Shown one piece after another: positions 23,726 to 34,289 of a DNA stretch of 64,000 nt. Numbering within the stretch: the first letter of the stretch is position 1; each line of letters opens with the position of its first letter. The position numbers and the translations under genes were made by a program. The notes beneath the pieces were generated by a model. The model did no database searches and had not been told where the DNA came from. It saw only the letters and a list, made by a program, of their open reading frames with translations. Source of the DNA: Gonocerus acuteangulatus (Eukaryota; Arthropoda; Insecta; Hemiptera; Coreidae); NCBI GenBank assembly GCA_946811695.1, contig OX328130.1, positions 76,673,599-76,737,598 of the forward strand. The letters run 5' to 3'.

Positions 23726-24959
23726 CCTAGAGCCAGTAACCGCACGATTTCATGAAGTGTTTTATACACCTTGAAATTTTGCTATAATGTACCTCTTGGG
23801 TTGATAAGAAGGTATATATGTGTAGGATAGACTTACCGTGGAACACCAGGTACTGCGCATTGGGGAAAAGTGCAAAATAATATTACCCAAAAATATATTT
23901 CGCGAATAAGGCGGAAGGTCAATAAAATTACGCCACACACTTTTACACTTTTTATTTATCTTCCTTACATGTTTCGCGCCCTTATTGGTGCCTCTTCAGG
24001 GGAACACACTTAAACATTAAATTCAGCCTCAACTTGAGGAATGGAACCTTCCACCATCAGGGCCTCGTCTAAACTGGCCATTGACTGAACGAATCCAATA
24101 TGGTGTGAAATAGTCAGCTGATCGATAATCGATCCGTCATAAATTTAAAATTAATTTTAATTTCCAGCTGACTATTTGACACCATATTGGATTCGTTCAG
24201 TCAATGACCAGTTTAGACGAGGTGGATGGTTCCATTCCTCAGGTTGAGGCTGAATTTAATTTTTAAGTATATTCCCCTGAAGAGGCACCAATAAGGGCGC
24301 GAAACATGTAGAGAAGATAAATAAAAAGTGAGAAAGTGTGTGGCGTAATTTTATTGACCTTCCGCCTTATTCGCCAGTTATTTATATTTGAGCTAAGGGT
24401 CATTTAATAAATAATTACAAAAATATAGTTTTATTCAGGAGCCAACTATCTCTATTGTAAAATTAAGAAATTTTTACAATGAATAATAAATAAGGCAGAC
24501 AATTTTAAGGGGTATAACATGTAAAAAAAAAAAAAAAAAAAACAATAATTGTTTTTATTCTAATATTAAATGAGTGTTTTATTTATTTATTTGTAATTAT
24601 TTTCAAATATGTTTATTGAAGACTCTGTTTGAACCGCAGCGTGAAAAAAGCATTGCATATAATAGTAAAAATATTTATTTACATTTTAACCCCCTTAAAA
24701 GTGTCTGCCTTATTTATTATTCATTGTAAAATTGCCTTAATTTGCAATATTTTTACATAATGATAGTTGGCTTCTGAATAAAACTCTATTTTTGGGAAAT
24801 ATTATTTTGCACCTTTCCCCTATGTGCTGTACCTGATGTACACATACCTGATGTACTGCAGAACACATACTTAACTTCTTATCTACCCAGGAGGTACATT
24901 ATAGCAAAATTTCAAGGCGCATAAAACCCTTCATGGAAAGTGTGGTTACCGGCTCTACG
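23726..24959. mobile_element. Nested fold-back element, 1.23 kb
   Basis: Outer arms 23726-23902 and 24785-24959 are inverted copies; ttgaaattttgctataatgt in the left arm has its complement at 24893-24912. Inside are two further palindromes. P1 (23901-24374) has arms of about 220 and 208 bp. P2 (about 24415-24795) has arms around 24417-24525 and 24683-24795. P1 interrupts the path from the left outer arm to P2, so it looks like a fold-back inserted in another fold-back. Both P1 arms carry a CUGAAGA...GAAACAUGUA motif (24272-24316 plus strand; 23961-24005 minus strand). No ORF is present. Confidence 0.85.
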
Positions 24960-25029
24960 ACTACGAGGAACGTGGTATCGACGTATCGTTCAACAGCTTG
25001 CATGTCACATCATCTGGGGCTGAGATTGG

Positions 25030-25910
25030 CGCCCCTACAGTGCAATAGAGACTAGATCGTGTTCGCCGGCAGTACGTAAATTATGTTGTGACCTGCGTTG
25101 AAGATATCAATATCATGTAACGCCTTTTCCCCTAATACTGTCTTCACTTTCTCCGCCATCTTTCTTTTCGAAACTATTATTTCACTATCCTGGCTGGCGT
25201 ACGTTACGCTGGCCTTCTACAGCGTTGCGACGTTAACGTGCTGGAGCCTGGACAGCCAACCTGCTATCACGTTGCCATTTCTCTGGCTTATCCCGCACTT
25301 CAAAGGTTTATCGATTGATAGTCTCTTTCCACTGTTGTAACCTCGCTCAATTCTTCTTGACCGATAACCCATTGGAGTGTTTTATAGGCTGTGTACACCA
25401 CGAATCGTCTCCCATATAAGTTAGGTCCAAAGTGGCCTACTGCCCACACCACGCCGAGGTGCGTATACGACCGGTCTAGCTCCGTTAGGCCAAAGTTACG
25501 TGAGAACGGCACCTTGCGCGTTTTTGCGCCTCTGTGGTCACGACGATCTCTTTAATAAAAACCAGATAATTCTAAGTCCGGTTCCTTCTGCAAGATGTCT
25601 ATACAGTCCGTGATATTTGTTTCAATCTGGACTTTTTTCATTCGCCACCCTTTTTTGAGCAGTTCGTTGATGTACACCAGCTTCTGCGCCATGCTTGGTA
25701 CAAGAGGTCTATAGGAGTTAAACGCTCCTAATGTTAGCAAAACTCCTTTTTTGTCCTCCAAGATCTTCGAAAAAGGTGCTATACCTTTGTTGGGTATGGC
25801 TGCCATCCCATTAATTGTCACCAAGTGCTCCCGGAACGTCACCTCGGGTAACCCAATATGCGTTTTGACCCGCGATAGTTTCAGCTCGAACTCACGCAAC
25901 CTCATAAAAA
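25030..25910 (-). pseudogene. Ty3/gypsy pol relic (RT end, RNase H, linker)
   Basis: Reading the minus strand, the 117-residue open segment 25905-25552 resembles the RT connection region: FREHLVTINGMAAIPNKGI, then KILEDKKGVL, then GAFNSYRPLVPSMAQKL, following the F.GH.V...GI.P...K......FLG..NYYR.FIP pattern. Next, 25512-25300 has the RNase H signature THLGVVWAVGHFGPNLYGRR followed by FVVYTAYKTLQWVIG (family pattern HFR.YLYGR.F.V.TDHK.L.W; here DH is changed to AY). Further downstream NVIAGWLSRLQ corresponds to the usual NVVADALSR. Stops and frameshifts separate the pieces. No LTRs were seen. Confidence 0.8.
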
Positions 25911-25989
25911 CAGACGGAGATTGCTTTCGTGTTTCTCGAGTGATTTGATGTCATCTCTTCATCTTTCGCGCAAGAGAAAGAACGGTCAG

Positions 25990-26660
25990 TAGAATCAAAT
26001 TAGTAATTTTGGTCCGAGTAAACCCCCCTTCTCATATTTAACCGATTTATTTTATTTTTACAACGCATTTTTCTCTTTGGATAACCACAGAGAATTCCCT
26101 CTCCCCGGTTGACCGATTTTGGTGGTTAACGTACTCGTTCAATAGTAAAATGAAATACGTCCAGTTCCTTCACAAAATCAAATTATATTTTTCCTGCTGA
26201 GCGCTTTCGTTAGCTCCTGCTACCATCCTCAGAGCTGTGATGTTATGCCAGCAGCAGCTTGACGAGCCATGTTTCAAAGTACTTTGAGGTTGCTGGCAGA
26301 GATTTTTCTCAGGATATTTAGGGGTTTTTTATAGCTCTGAGGATGGCAGCAGGAGCTACCGAAAGCGCTCAGCATGAAAAATATAATTTGATTTTGTGAA
26401 GGGACTGGATTTCATTTTACTAAAGATCTACCTTCTCTGCCAGCGACCTCAAAGTACTTTGGAACTCGTTCAATCGTTTAAGAAGAGTATACAACATACC
26501 ATGTTTCGTGGTGAAAAAAAAAACTCTGATATATATATATATATATATACAAATTTTAACGGAGGTCAGTTTGGGGTGAGTCAATGAAGATTTGAAGATA
26601 TTTTTCAAAAATTCCATCATGAGTGCAAACTCAATAGCTACATTCCTTTGGAGGAAAGTG
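25990..26660. repeat. Dispersed repeat family A, copy 3 (interrupted)
   Basis: Diverged relative of 185-800. It has the same blocks (caaattagtaatttt...ccgag, taacccccc, actcgttcaat, tttcgtgg, short AT run, ttttcaaaaatt, caatagctac) in the same order. It is split by a 320-bp insertion at 26144-26463, which is absent from the other two copies. Confidence 0.8.
26144..26463. mobile_element. Fold-back MITE with 11-bp TSD and paired hammerhead-like cores
   Basis: Insertion flanked by actcgttcaat at 26133-26143 and 26464-26474. The uninterrupted site, with a single actcgttcaat, is present at about 524-534 and in copy 2 of family A. Internal arms of about 90 bp (26144-26236 and 26333-26425) are reverse complements, and a second shorter pair includes caaagtactttga. 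Plus strand 26333-26373 reads AGCU CUGAGGA, a stem (GGCAGC AGGA GCUACC), GAA, the palindrome AGCGCU, then C. The minus strand of the left arm (26236-26196) reads the same with GGUAGC/GCUAAC. Confidence 0.85.
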
Positions 26661-26722
26661 CTAAAAGGTTGGGAACCTACAAATACACCGTCGCTAAGTT
26701 CCCAGATCTTAAAGGGTCTGTG

Positions 26723-27041
26723 GGGGCGACGTTAGCTCAGTGGTAGAGCACTGGACTCATATGCTGGAGGAGCTGAGTTCAATTCCCGAGCAAGCAGTAA
26801 AGATTTTTTCTTCTAGTGTCTTCGTTCATGGGTTGAATTCGGCCTCCCTGACCCAGCCTTTAATTAATTTATTAATAGGTACCTTGGTGCTAATGACTCT
26901 AGCAGTCGAAGCAGAAAAGGGAAAATCAGGGCCCGGAGCATTGTACTGACCACACTATCTCCCTAGCGTGCCGGGTGGTCATGAATCAGATACTTCTACA
27001 GTATCTGCCCCTCAGGGCCCTCCTGGCCAGTTACGGGATTG

Positions 27042-27102
<61 letters not shown>

Positions 27103-27132
27103 GGCCTGCTACGAGACTAATTTTTTTTTTTT
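26723..27132 (+). mobile_element. tRNA-derived SINE, about 410 bp, with perfect 14-bp TSD
   Basis: Flanked by ttaaagggtctgtg at 26709-26722 and 27133-27146. The head has an A-box-like motif (tagctcagtggtagagca) and a B-box-like motif (gagttcaattccc). The anticodon loop region reads ctcatat, but the stems do not close properly, so it is a SINE head and not a gene. The body includes the block shared with 6986-7147, then ggtgctaatgactctagcag, gcccctcagggccctcctgg, an AT microsatellite (about 27041-27099) and a closing T run. A fragment of the body recurs inverted at about 63757-63796. Confidence 0.85.
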
Positions 27133-27146
27133 TTAAAGGGTCTGTG

Positions 27147-28042
27147 CAAAGTATAATGCTTGTTTTTGATATGTTTTGTGATTTTGACAGTCATAAATTC
27201 CTTGACGGAAAGTACAATGTGGCGTTAGCGCCCAGAAAATTCTACCAAAACAAGCTTGTTTTTCTAACTTGAAGCCATCAAGCAGGAGAATCAAGCAACA
27301 AGTATTTTCTGTGTCGATGCAAAGTAAGTCGTAAAGTTGAGCAGAGAACATTTGCACAAGTATTGAAACGAAATTCCTCATTCAAGCCACCGTAAAACCG
27401 TAACCAACAACTTCTTGTAATATATCCGTCAGTTGTGATTCTCTCCCGATGAAGTCGTTACGTCGGTAGTCGGTCGTAAATCCATTGTCGCCTTAAACTA
27501 GCGACGAATGAATTTCAGCGACGCTCGAGCGTTGGAATGCATTAGCGTCACTCAGAAAGCGCATTACCTTAAAGAAATAACCGACTTTGATCACATCCTT
27601 GAGATGGCTTCGTGCCAGAACATACTTATGACACCCAAGTCTTGAAAAGATTCTCCGACGCGAGCCAAATGGATTTAGTTGTAATAATATCCGATTAGCA
27701 TATTAAGATGTACAATGTTTTTTCCTAAAGCTTCGTCCGACCGCCTTCTCCCCCTCGTCTGAATGGTGTCTTTCTATTGTGGTGAGTTTTTTTGTATCCA
27801 ACCACCGACCGAGGTGAGCACCATAATGAGCTGTCTACCTCAGCTCTATGTCTCAATTAACACCTTCCCATAACCCTCCACGTCTATAACACTACAATAT
27901 GCCATATTTAATGTGGTTTTCTTCAGAACAAAATTCATGGCGTTAATTACATATGGGCAAGGACCGAAATAAAAATTAAATGTATCTTAAAAATTATGAG
28001 AAAAAAATTACTTCATAATTTATATTTTTTAAACTAATGAAT
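27147..28042. other. Single-copy interval, no supported gene
   Basis: No conserved motif or repeat found. Short ORFs on both strands (up to 82 codons) overlap and look like chance. Confidence 0.55.
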
Positions 28043-28056
28043 AACTCTTATGAAAT

Positions 28057-28805
28057 CAAAATCAGCTTCAAAGGACACGACATTACCTATATCTTACTCT
28101 AAACTTACATCACAGACTATAAAAACACTACTGCGAGACAAATCAATGCAAAAATGGGACGAACGATGGACAAACACAACCAAAGGAAGACATTTACACA
28201 AATTCATACCTACAATACTCAACAGACAAAAATTAACACTTAACAACTTCAAAATGACTCAATTCATATCAGGACATGGACCGACGAAAAGTTGTCTACA
28301 TAAATTTAAACTTATGACTACTAACACATGTAAATGCAAAAATACAACTGAACAGACTTACGACCATCTCCTGTATGACTGTACATTACTGGAGGGACCC
28401 AGGACAAAACTCATTAAGGACATTACCTTACAGGACGGAACTTGGCCCGCTGACAAACCTGACTTACTACTTACATATTTTAAGGAATTTGATGCATTTA
28501 TTAAACAACTGAACCTAAAAAATATCAATGAACTCATCTGAATGCCCACATATGTATTATGTTATTTACATATGTATATAATTTTGCTTATTTACATTGC
28601 TTTTTTTTTTTTTTTTATTAGTTTTCGTTTTATTTTTATTTTTATTATTGCCATTTAATTCCAGTATTCATATTCATTGTAAAAGAATTCATTATTTTAT
28701 GTACATACCTAATCAAAATACGTGTAGTATCCAGAAAGGATGGCATACGTAGATAAATAAACTCCCACGCTGGAGGGTTACTCCAACGTGGAAAACATGA
28801 ACATG
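28057..28805 (+). mobile_element. 5'-truncated LINE with perfect 14-bp TSD
   Basis: Flanked by aactcttatgaaat at 28043-28056 and 28806-28819. The insert encodes an ORF2 C-terminus running to 28541: KWDERWTNTTKGRHLHKFIP, NNFKMTQFISGHGPTKSCLH, then a zinc-knuckle-like C-x-C-x9-H-x4-C (CKC...H LLYD C). This is the region after RNase H in I/R1-type LINEs. The apparent start codon at 28050 lies in the target duplication, so the ORF is a truncated product. The 3' UTR ends with a hairpin (ccacgctggag / ctccaacgtgg, 28773-28799) and a short aacatg repeat instead of poly(A). Confidence 0.9.
28773..28799 (+). other. LINE 3'-terminal hairpin
   Basis: ccacgctggag, loop ggtta, ctccaacgtgg: an 11-bp stem with one mismatch, placed a few bases before the element end. 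Inference: it may be the structure recognised by the element's reverse transcriptase. Confidence 0.65.
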
Positions 28806-28819
28806 AACTCTTATGAAAT

Positions 28820-29340
28820 AATTTTTATATAAAAATGTTTTCGATACAAATTGTTGGGAAAATTTTTATAATATAATTTTGCTAAAAAAATTTCTAGTTT
28901 AATTTTAACATTTTAAAACAAAACAAAAAAGATTTTGTATTGTGAAAGTAAAAACATGGATATATTTTTAATTTAGTTAACGAAATAATGATATGTATTT
29001 CATTAATTTAATAATTAAAGTTTAATTAATAACTTATCACGAGATCTACAATTAATGTATTTTATGTTCAGAATAAATTAATAAATCCTTGATTTGTAAC
29101 CTTTTGTTTATTTGAAGTTATTATGTATGACAGTGAAAGTTTCTATTCATTATGGCACTAATATTGTTTTTTATTTTAAATAATGTTTAAAAGTTGAAAT
29201 AATATAAAAATTGCTATTAAAACTTTTATACAAAAAAATTTTGGAATAATAATATTCAATTAATATTTATTTTTAAGTTTTTAAAATAAAAATTATTAGA
29301 AAACTGTTTTTTTAAAAAATAATAAAATATATCAATTACT
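28820..29340. other. AT-rich interval, nothing recognised
   Basis: Very AT-rich with no ORF, repeat or motif that I could support. Confidence 0.6.
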
Positions 29341-30558
29341 AGCTGAATACCCGTGCTTCACCACGGCCGATAAGTATTTTTTATATTGAGTTAAATAAGA
29401 TATGATCAAAATTAACGCTACTACATAATTTTGTACAGCTTATTATTACACGGACTTTAAAGTTACCCAGGAAACACCATGTGGAGGTAACCGTGCTTGT
29501 TTCCGTTGGAGAGTAAAAAAAAAAGAAAAAAAAAGTTAGGTAAACAGAGACAAATACACGTTGAAAACCATAAAACTAACAAATTTGAAGTTTTAAGCAC
29601 TTATCTCGTCGATTGACATCGCCCCACCGAACATTACAACAGAATCTTATTGTAGAGAATTTAGTAACCTTTCGAATAGCCGCCTTCCACTTACTACGAG
29701 TTCCCAACCGTTTTCGAGATATTTTAGAAAACATACTGAGATCCGAAAACTTTGTATCACCATTCAGACAATTTTTTTCCATATACTTCGTTTCTGAATA
29801 CCCAAACAGAAAATTAGTTTTGAAAAGTATTTCTATCAATTTCTCTGGTAAATGGCTACAGAACTCGCTTAAAAAATGGTTTCATTCGTTTTCCTACGTT
29901 AAGGAATCTTTCGCACAAATTTCGCTCCAAAAACCATGTTCCAGTAAACGGATTCAACTGGTTAATGAACTTGACCTTTTAAATGAGAAGAAAGATTTTT
30001 GTACCAAATGTTATCAAAATCAAACCATTTTTGAGCCGATGAGGAACTTCTTAATAATTCAAGCCCCCCTAAAATTACTTAAACATTTGAATATCAAAAA
30101 ATCCTTTCTTAGCGAGTGTTTACACTCTAAACTTATTGTCCGTGCAAAATTTCAAATTTTTGTGTCAAGTGGTTCGGGATATTATTACCTCGGATGGGCC
30201 ATCACCAGGGCGGTAACTCTATGAGGACAAAATCACATTTTATTTCTAGTAATTCAAGGTCTGCCATCATAGTTGAAATTAACCTCAATTAAAAATAATA
30301 CTATGAGATAGATAATGTAAGGTAACAGCTGTTCTTTATCGTCCTAGCAACGCAGGTTTGCCTGCTCTAACCAACTCAAACTTTAAACCCCCCTAAAAAT
30401 GCTTAAAAATACGAATATCAAAAAATCCTTTCTTAGCGAGCGCCTACTTTATATAGGGAGTGTCCATGCAAAATTTCAAAATTTTCTGTCGAGCGGTTTG
30501 GGCTGGGGTATGATAGATGAGTGAGTGAGTGAGTGGTATTTGACAAATATATAGTAGA
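29341..30558. repeat. Dispersed repeat family C, long copy
   Basis: Starts ctagctgaatacccgtgcttc and ends gtgagtggtatttgacaaat then atatagtagat. The block 29570-30050 recurs diverged at about 34290-34900 and 42240-42900. The block 30160-30555 recurs at 45079-45425 (reverse) and 62005-62350. Two internal blocks around 30060-30140 and 30380-30480 are tandem relatives (cccccctaaaa...aaaaaatcctttcttagcgag). A 203-codon ORF at 29613-30224 crosses repeat boundaries and is not conserved in the other copies. The element class is uncertain. Confidence 0.75.
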
Positions 30559-30734
30559 TGACGAAATCTTATCAATAATTTGAAATAAAAATTAATAGTT
30601 ATTTTCGGTCCTGGCATATGGAGGGTTCAGAGCACAACTAGACCAAGTCCATGTTATACAGTTCTCAGAAAATGAGCATTAGGTATTCGTTTTAATTGCA
30701 GAGACCTTGTATAAATCTTATTGGCCAGTATAAA

Positions 30735-31424
30735 GCCTCTCGTCCACAGGAACCGAAAAGCTGCGAAATGAATTCGTCCGAATTCGGACGAAAACGCACG
30801 AACAATCCCAACACGAGGCTCCATCATGGACCGCGTCCACTGGGCCCGCATCGTTCGTCCGAACTGCGAACCGATCCCATTCTGCTGGGATTTACAGTTG
30901 CGAACGAGTGCGAAATGTCATGGTTAAAAATGGACTGTGAGAAGTTAATTTTGCTTTTCACAGGAAATATCTGTGGGACCAACGGGAAGCAAAATATTTT
31001 AGAATAAATGTTGTCAAGAATCTATCGAAATGTATCCTTTCTTATTCGAAAATAGGTAAAGTGGTGGTGGTCATCGTCTATTTGACGATATTTCCACAAA
31101 ATTTGTGGAAATATCTTCAAATATTTTCTCATTAAATACATATTCTATTTAATAGGAAAATTCACCGAGCTCGTTTCTTTTGGCATTAATGTGATTCGCC
31201 CACATTTCCCGTCTTTGTTGATGTCGTCCGAGTCGTCCATGAATCAAACGTGATATTCCAAAGCGAAACATTTTTCATCAGAATCATGAGAAAACCCTTG
31301 TCGACTACCCATCGAGTTTACTCCCAATTCGGACGAATCCTGAAGCATTCGCACGAATTCAGACGATCGGCGTTGGCCCGAATTCGTTGCTTCGCAGCTT
31401 TTCGGTTCCAGTGGACAAGAGGCC
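30735..31424. mobile_element. Non-autonomous DNA transposon (about 690 bp, 33-bp TIRs)
   Basis: Left end gcctctcgtccacaggaacc continues to 30766. The right end, 31391-31424, is its inverted complement with two or three mismatches (ttcgcagcttttcggttcca gtggacaagaggcc). Subterminal regions are rich in aattcgtccgaattcgg-like motifs on both sides. No transposase ORF is present, so it is a MITE. The flanks taaa/taag give no clear target duplication. Confidence 0.8.
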
Positions 31425-31861
31425 TAAGTCTTAAAAAGATTTGAACTTAAACACTGGCATTATTTATGTATAGCCTTGTTCATAAAATAGTTATAACTTG
31501 GACTTGGCTTACTTGTACTCTGAAAACAAATAATAGTGACTTCCAGATGTGTAGCAAGAACTGCTACAAGTGGTAACATAATGAAGTTAGGACTTAGTCT
31601 CCTGTAGCACTGAAATGAGCAATTTTAGTAATACTCTACAATCCCATTACAACATAAAATGCCAAAAATGGCCTTGGTCTAGTTATGCTCTGAACCCTAC
31701 ATATTACACATTCTTAATTTAAAAGAACTACATTATTTTTCACATTTTAACACCGGCCTAAGGGCCATTTTCATAAAACAAGAAGAAAAACAATACAATT
31801 ATTATCAATTTACAATAAAATACCACCTTATTTTTATACATAGGAATTTCTTATCAAAATG
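31425..31861. other. Spacer, nothing recognised
   Basis: No gene or known element. ccggcctaagggcc at about 31752 resembles part of the 58-bp unit that follows and may be an old edge of it. Confidence 0.5.
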
Positions 31862-32213
31862 TAAAGGTAATAAAGAAAATGTTGCACATGGAGTGTACTT
31901 TGGCCTAAGGGCAGAAAACGTAAGGTAATAAAGAAAATGTTGCACATGGAGTGTACTTTGGCCTAAGGGCAGAAAACGTAAGGTAATAAAGAAAATGTTG
32001 CACATGGAGTGTACTTTGGCCTAAGGGCAGAAAACGTAAGGTAATAAAGAAAATGTTGCACATGGAGTGTACTTTGGCCTAAGGGCAGAAAACGTAAGGT
32101 AATAAAGAAAATGTTGCACATGGAGTGTACTTTGGCCTAAGGGCAGAAAACGTAAGGTAATAAAGAAAATGTTGCACATGAAGTGTACTTTGGCCTAAGG
32201 GCAGAAAACGTAA
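31862..32213. repeat. 58-bp minisatellite, about 6 units
   Basis: Unit starts ggtaataaagaaaatgttgc and contains tactttggcctaagggcag. Starts are spaced exactly 58 bp (31866, 31924, 31982). Units are almost identical. Confidence 0.95.
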
Positions 32214-32276
32214 GATATTTGTAATTACAGAATATGTAAAATGGCTGTTATTGAAGTTATTCCATAATGTAAATAA

Positions 32277-32845
32277 TTTTAAGGTTAGTAGCTGTAATTA
32301 ATGAAGACATTCCTAGAATAGTAAACTCCTTTTAAAAACATTGTAGTTTTAAGGTTAGTAGCTGTAATTAATTAAGACATTCCTAGAATAGTAAACTCCT
32401 TTTAAAAACATTGTAGTTTTAAGGTTAGTAGCTGTAATTAATGAAGACATTCCTAGAATAGTAAACTCCTTTTAAAAACATTGTAGTTTTAAGGTTAGTA
32501 GCTGTAATTAATGAAGACATTCCTAGAATAGTAAACTCCTTTTAAAAACATTGTAGTTTTAAGGTTAGTAGCTGTAATTAATGAAGACATTCCTAGAATA
32601 GTAAACTCCTTTTAAAAACATTGCAGTTTTAAGGTTAGTAGCTGTAATTAATGAAGACATTCCTAGAATAGTAAACTCCTTTTAAAAACATTGTAGTTTT
32701 AAGGTTAGTAGCTGTAATTAATGAAGACATTTCTAGAATAGTAAACTCCTTTTAAAAACATTGTAGTTTTAAGGTTAGTAGCTGTAATTAATGAAGACAT
32801 TCCTAGAGTAGTAAACTCATTTTAAAAACATTGTAGTTTTAAGGC
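32277..32845. repeat. 70-bp minisatellite, about 8 units
   Basis: Unit starts ttttaaggttagtagctgta and contains aatgaagacattcctagaat. Units are spaced 70 bp, with rare substitutions. It lies only about 65 bp from the 58-bp array but is unrelated to it. Confidence 0.95.
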
Positions 32846-33087
32846 ATTTTAGATTTTTTTTTAAAAATAAGGGTTTTTTTTATTATAAATTAATAATAAC
32901 TGGTCTATTTGTATGAAAATGACCCTGAAATGTGAAAAATAATACATAATAATTAAAAAGGTTTGAGGTGAAGATCCTATATAGTAAGCATGTGTTAAGT
33001 AAATCAACCTCAGACTTTTTCTTTGGAAAAATTCTTCAATTTCAATCCTCAGTTAATTATATAATTATGAATTCTTAAGAAATTAAA

Positions 33088-33130
33088 AACGTCCGACTCA
33101 CAGGAACTTCGTCATCTTAGCTTATTTCCG
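33088..33130. repeat. Short dispersed family D (cgtccgactcgcaggaa), copy
   Basis: cgtccgactcacaggaactt followed by cgtcatcttagc. Better preserved copies lie at 38604-38660 and 60787-60850 (same strand) and 3531-3571 and about 13920-13960 (opposite strand). The function or parent element is unknown. Confidence 0.7.
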
Positions 33131-33199
33131 ATCTTGTTATATAATGTCATTGGTAAAGCTTAGAATAGAAACTGCTTTTTCGGTAAAATGAAATCTTTA

Positions 33200-33480
33200 C
33201 ATACACTACTAAATCACAATGACAAAAAAAGGCGTACCTCTGTGTACAGAATGCAATAAAACATTGACTGTAAAACACTTACTAACAGACTGCAGAAAAC
33301 GAGAAAACATACCGCATATTTAGTTTATTAAAAATAATTTTAGGGGCCTATAAAACGAATACGAAGGTATTTGTAAATCTTATTTTTTTTTATATTTCTA
33401 TTGGTATCTGACATATTAGCTATTGGATGATAACTGTCTAATTGATTTATTTTATCAATAAAGATACAATATATAATATT
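33200..33480 (+). pseudogene. LINE ORF2 C-terminal zinc-knuckle fragment
   Basis: A short frame at 33220-33321 reads KGVPLCTECNKTLTVKHLLT then DCRKRENI and a stop. This has C-x2-C-x7-H-x4-C, the motif near the C-terminus of many non-LTR retrotransposon ORF2 proteins. The AT-rich DNA after it includes aataaa. No upstream domain or TSD was found. Confidence 0.6.
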
Positions 33481-34259
33481 GTTTTTTAAAATACCTACTG
33501 ATATTGATTGATAAGATTTTTATAATAATTTTACCTACCGATTAAAAAAAAAAATTATTTGCATACCCTTTCTACGCAAGTGGTGGTGTTGTTATATTAT
33601 GATGCTGTCAGTGTCAGATGTTAGGTCATGTACGAAACCATGTGTTACCATATTATTGCACTAGAAGGCGTTACGAGCGGATACAACAAGGGGCGAAGTA
33701 AATCTCCCTGCGAGACACCTTGTGTCAGTACAAGGCGCCGCTACAATGAGGACAGTACAATGTCGAAACAACCGCAATAAAATCAACCCGTCCGCCATCT
33801 TGCCTTTCTTGGCGGGAAATGATTTGCCGCCAAAATTGCTGCGTCTATTGTATTCTTCGGCGTACTGAAGAAGTGGTTCTTTAAAGGTTAAAATTACCCT
33901 GCATAAAAGTCGGTTATGGCGTTTAAATTACAGAAAACATTCTTATAGTGCTAACAAAAACACATTGCATGTGTTATTCAGATTCGTATTGTATACAAAA
34001 TATCTCTACAACTTTAAATATATATATAAAGGGGATCGATTCGCAGGAACTCCATCAGCAAAACGCATTACCATATCTTTTTATCCCTATTGACAATTTG
34101 AAAACTTGGAATAATATTAATATTAATTAATATTTTAAAACAATAAACACCTACTCTCCCGAAATATTTAATATAAATGAGATTTACGAGCACTTTTAGA
34201 CTGAAAATTTAAGTAGCTGACATTACTTAATCGACCTCTTTGATTTCTGCTTGGAAATT
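33481..34259. other. Interval without a supported gene
   Basis: Mixed AT-rich DNA with a moderately G/C-rich patch near 33640-33860. Nothing recognised. Confidence 0.5.
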
Positions 34260-34289
34260 TCTATATCAAACAACCATAAAGTGAGGACA

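Noticed and set aside
25098..25340. 80-codon plus-strand ORF
   Set aside because: Antisense shadow of the Ty3/gypsy pol relic.
29613..30224. 203-codon ORF
   Set aside because: Spans boundaries of dispersed repeat family C. The homologous copies at 34290 and 42240 are full of stops.
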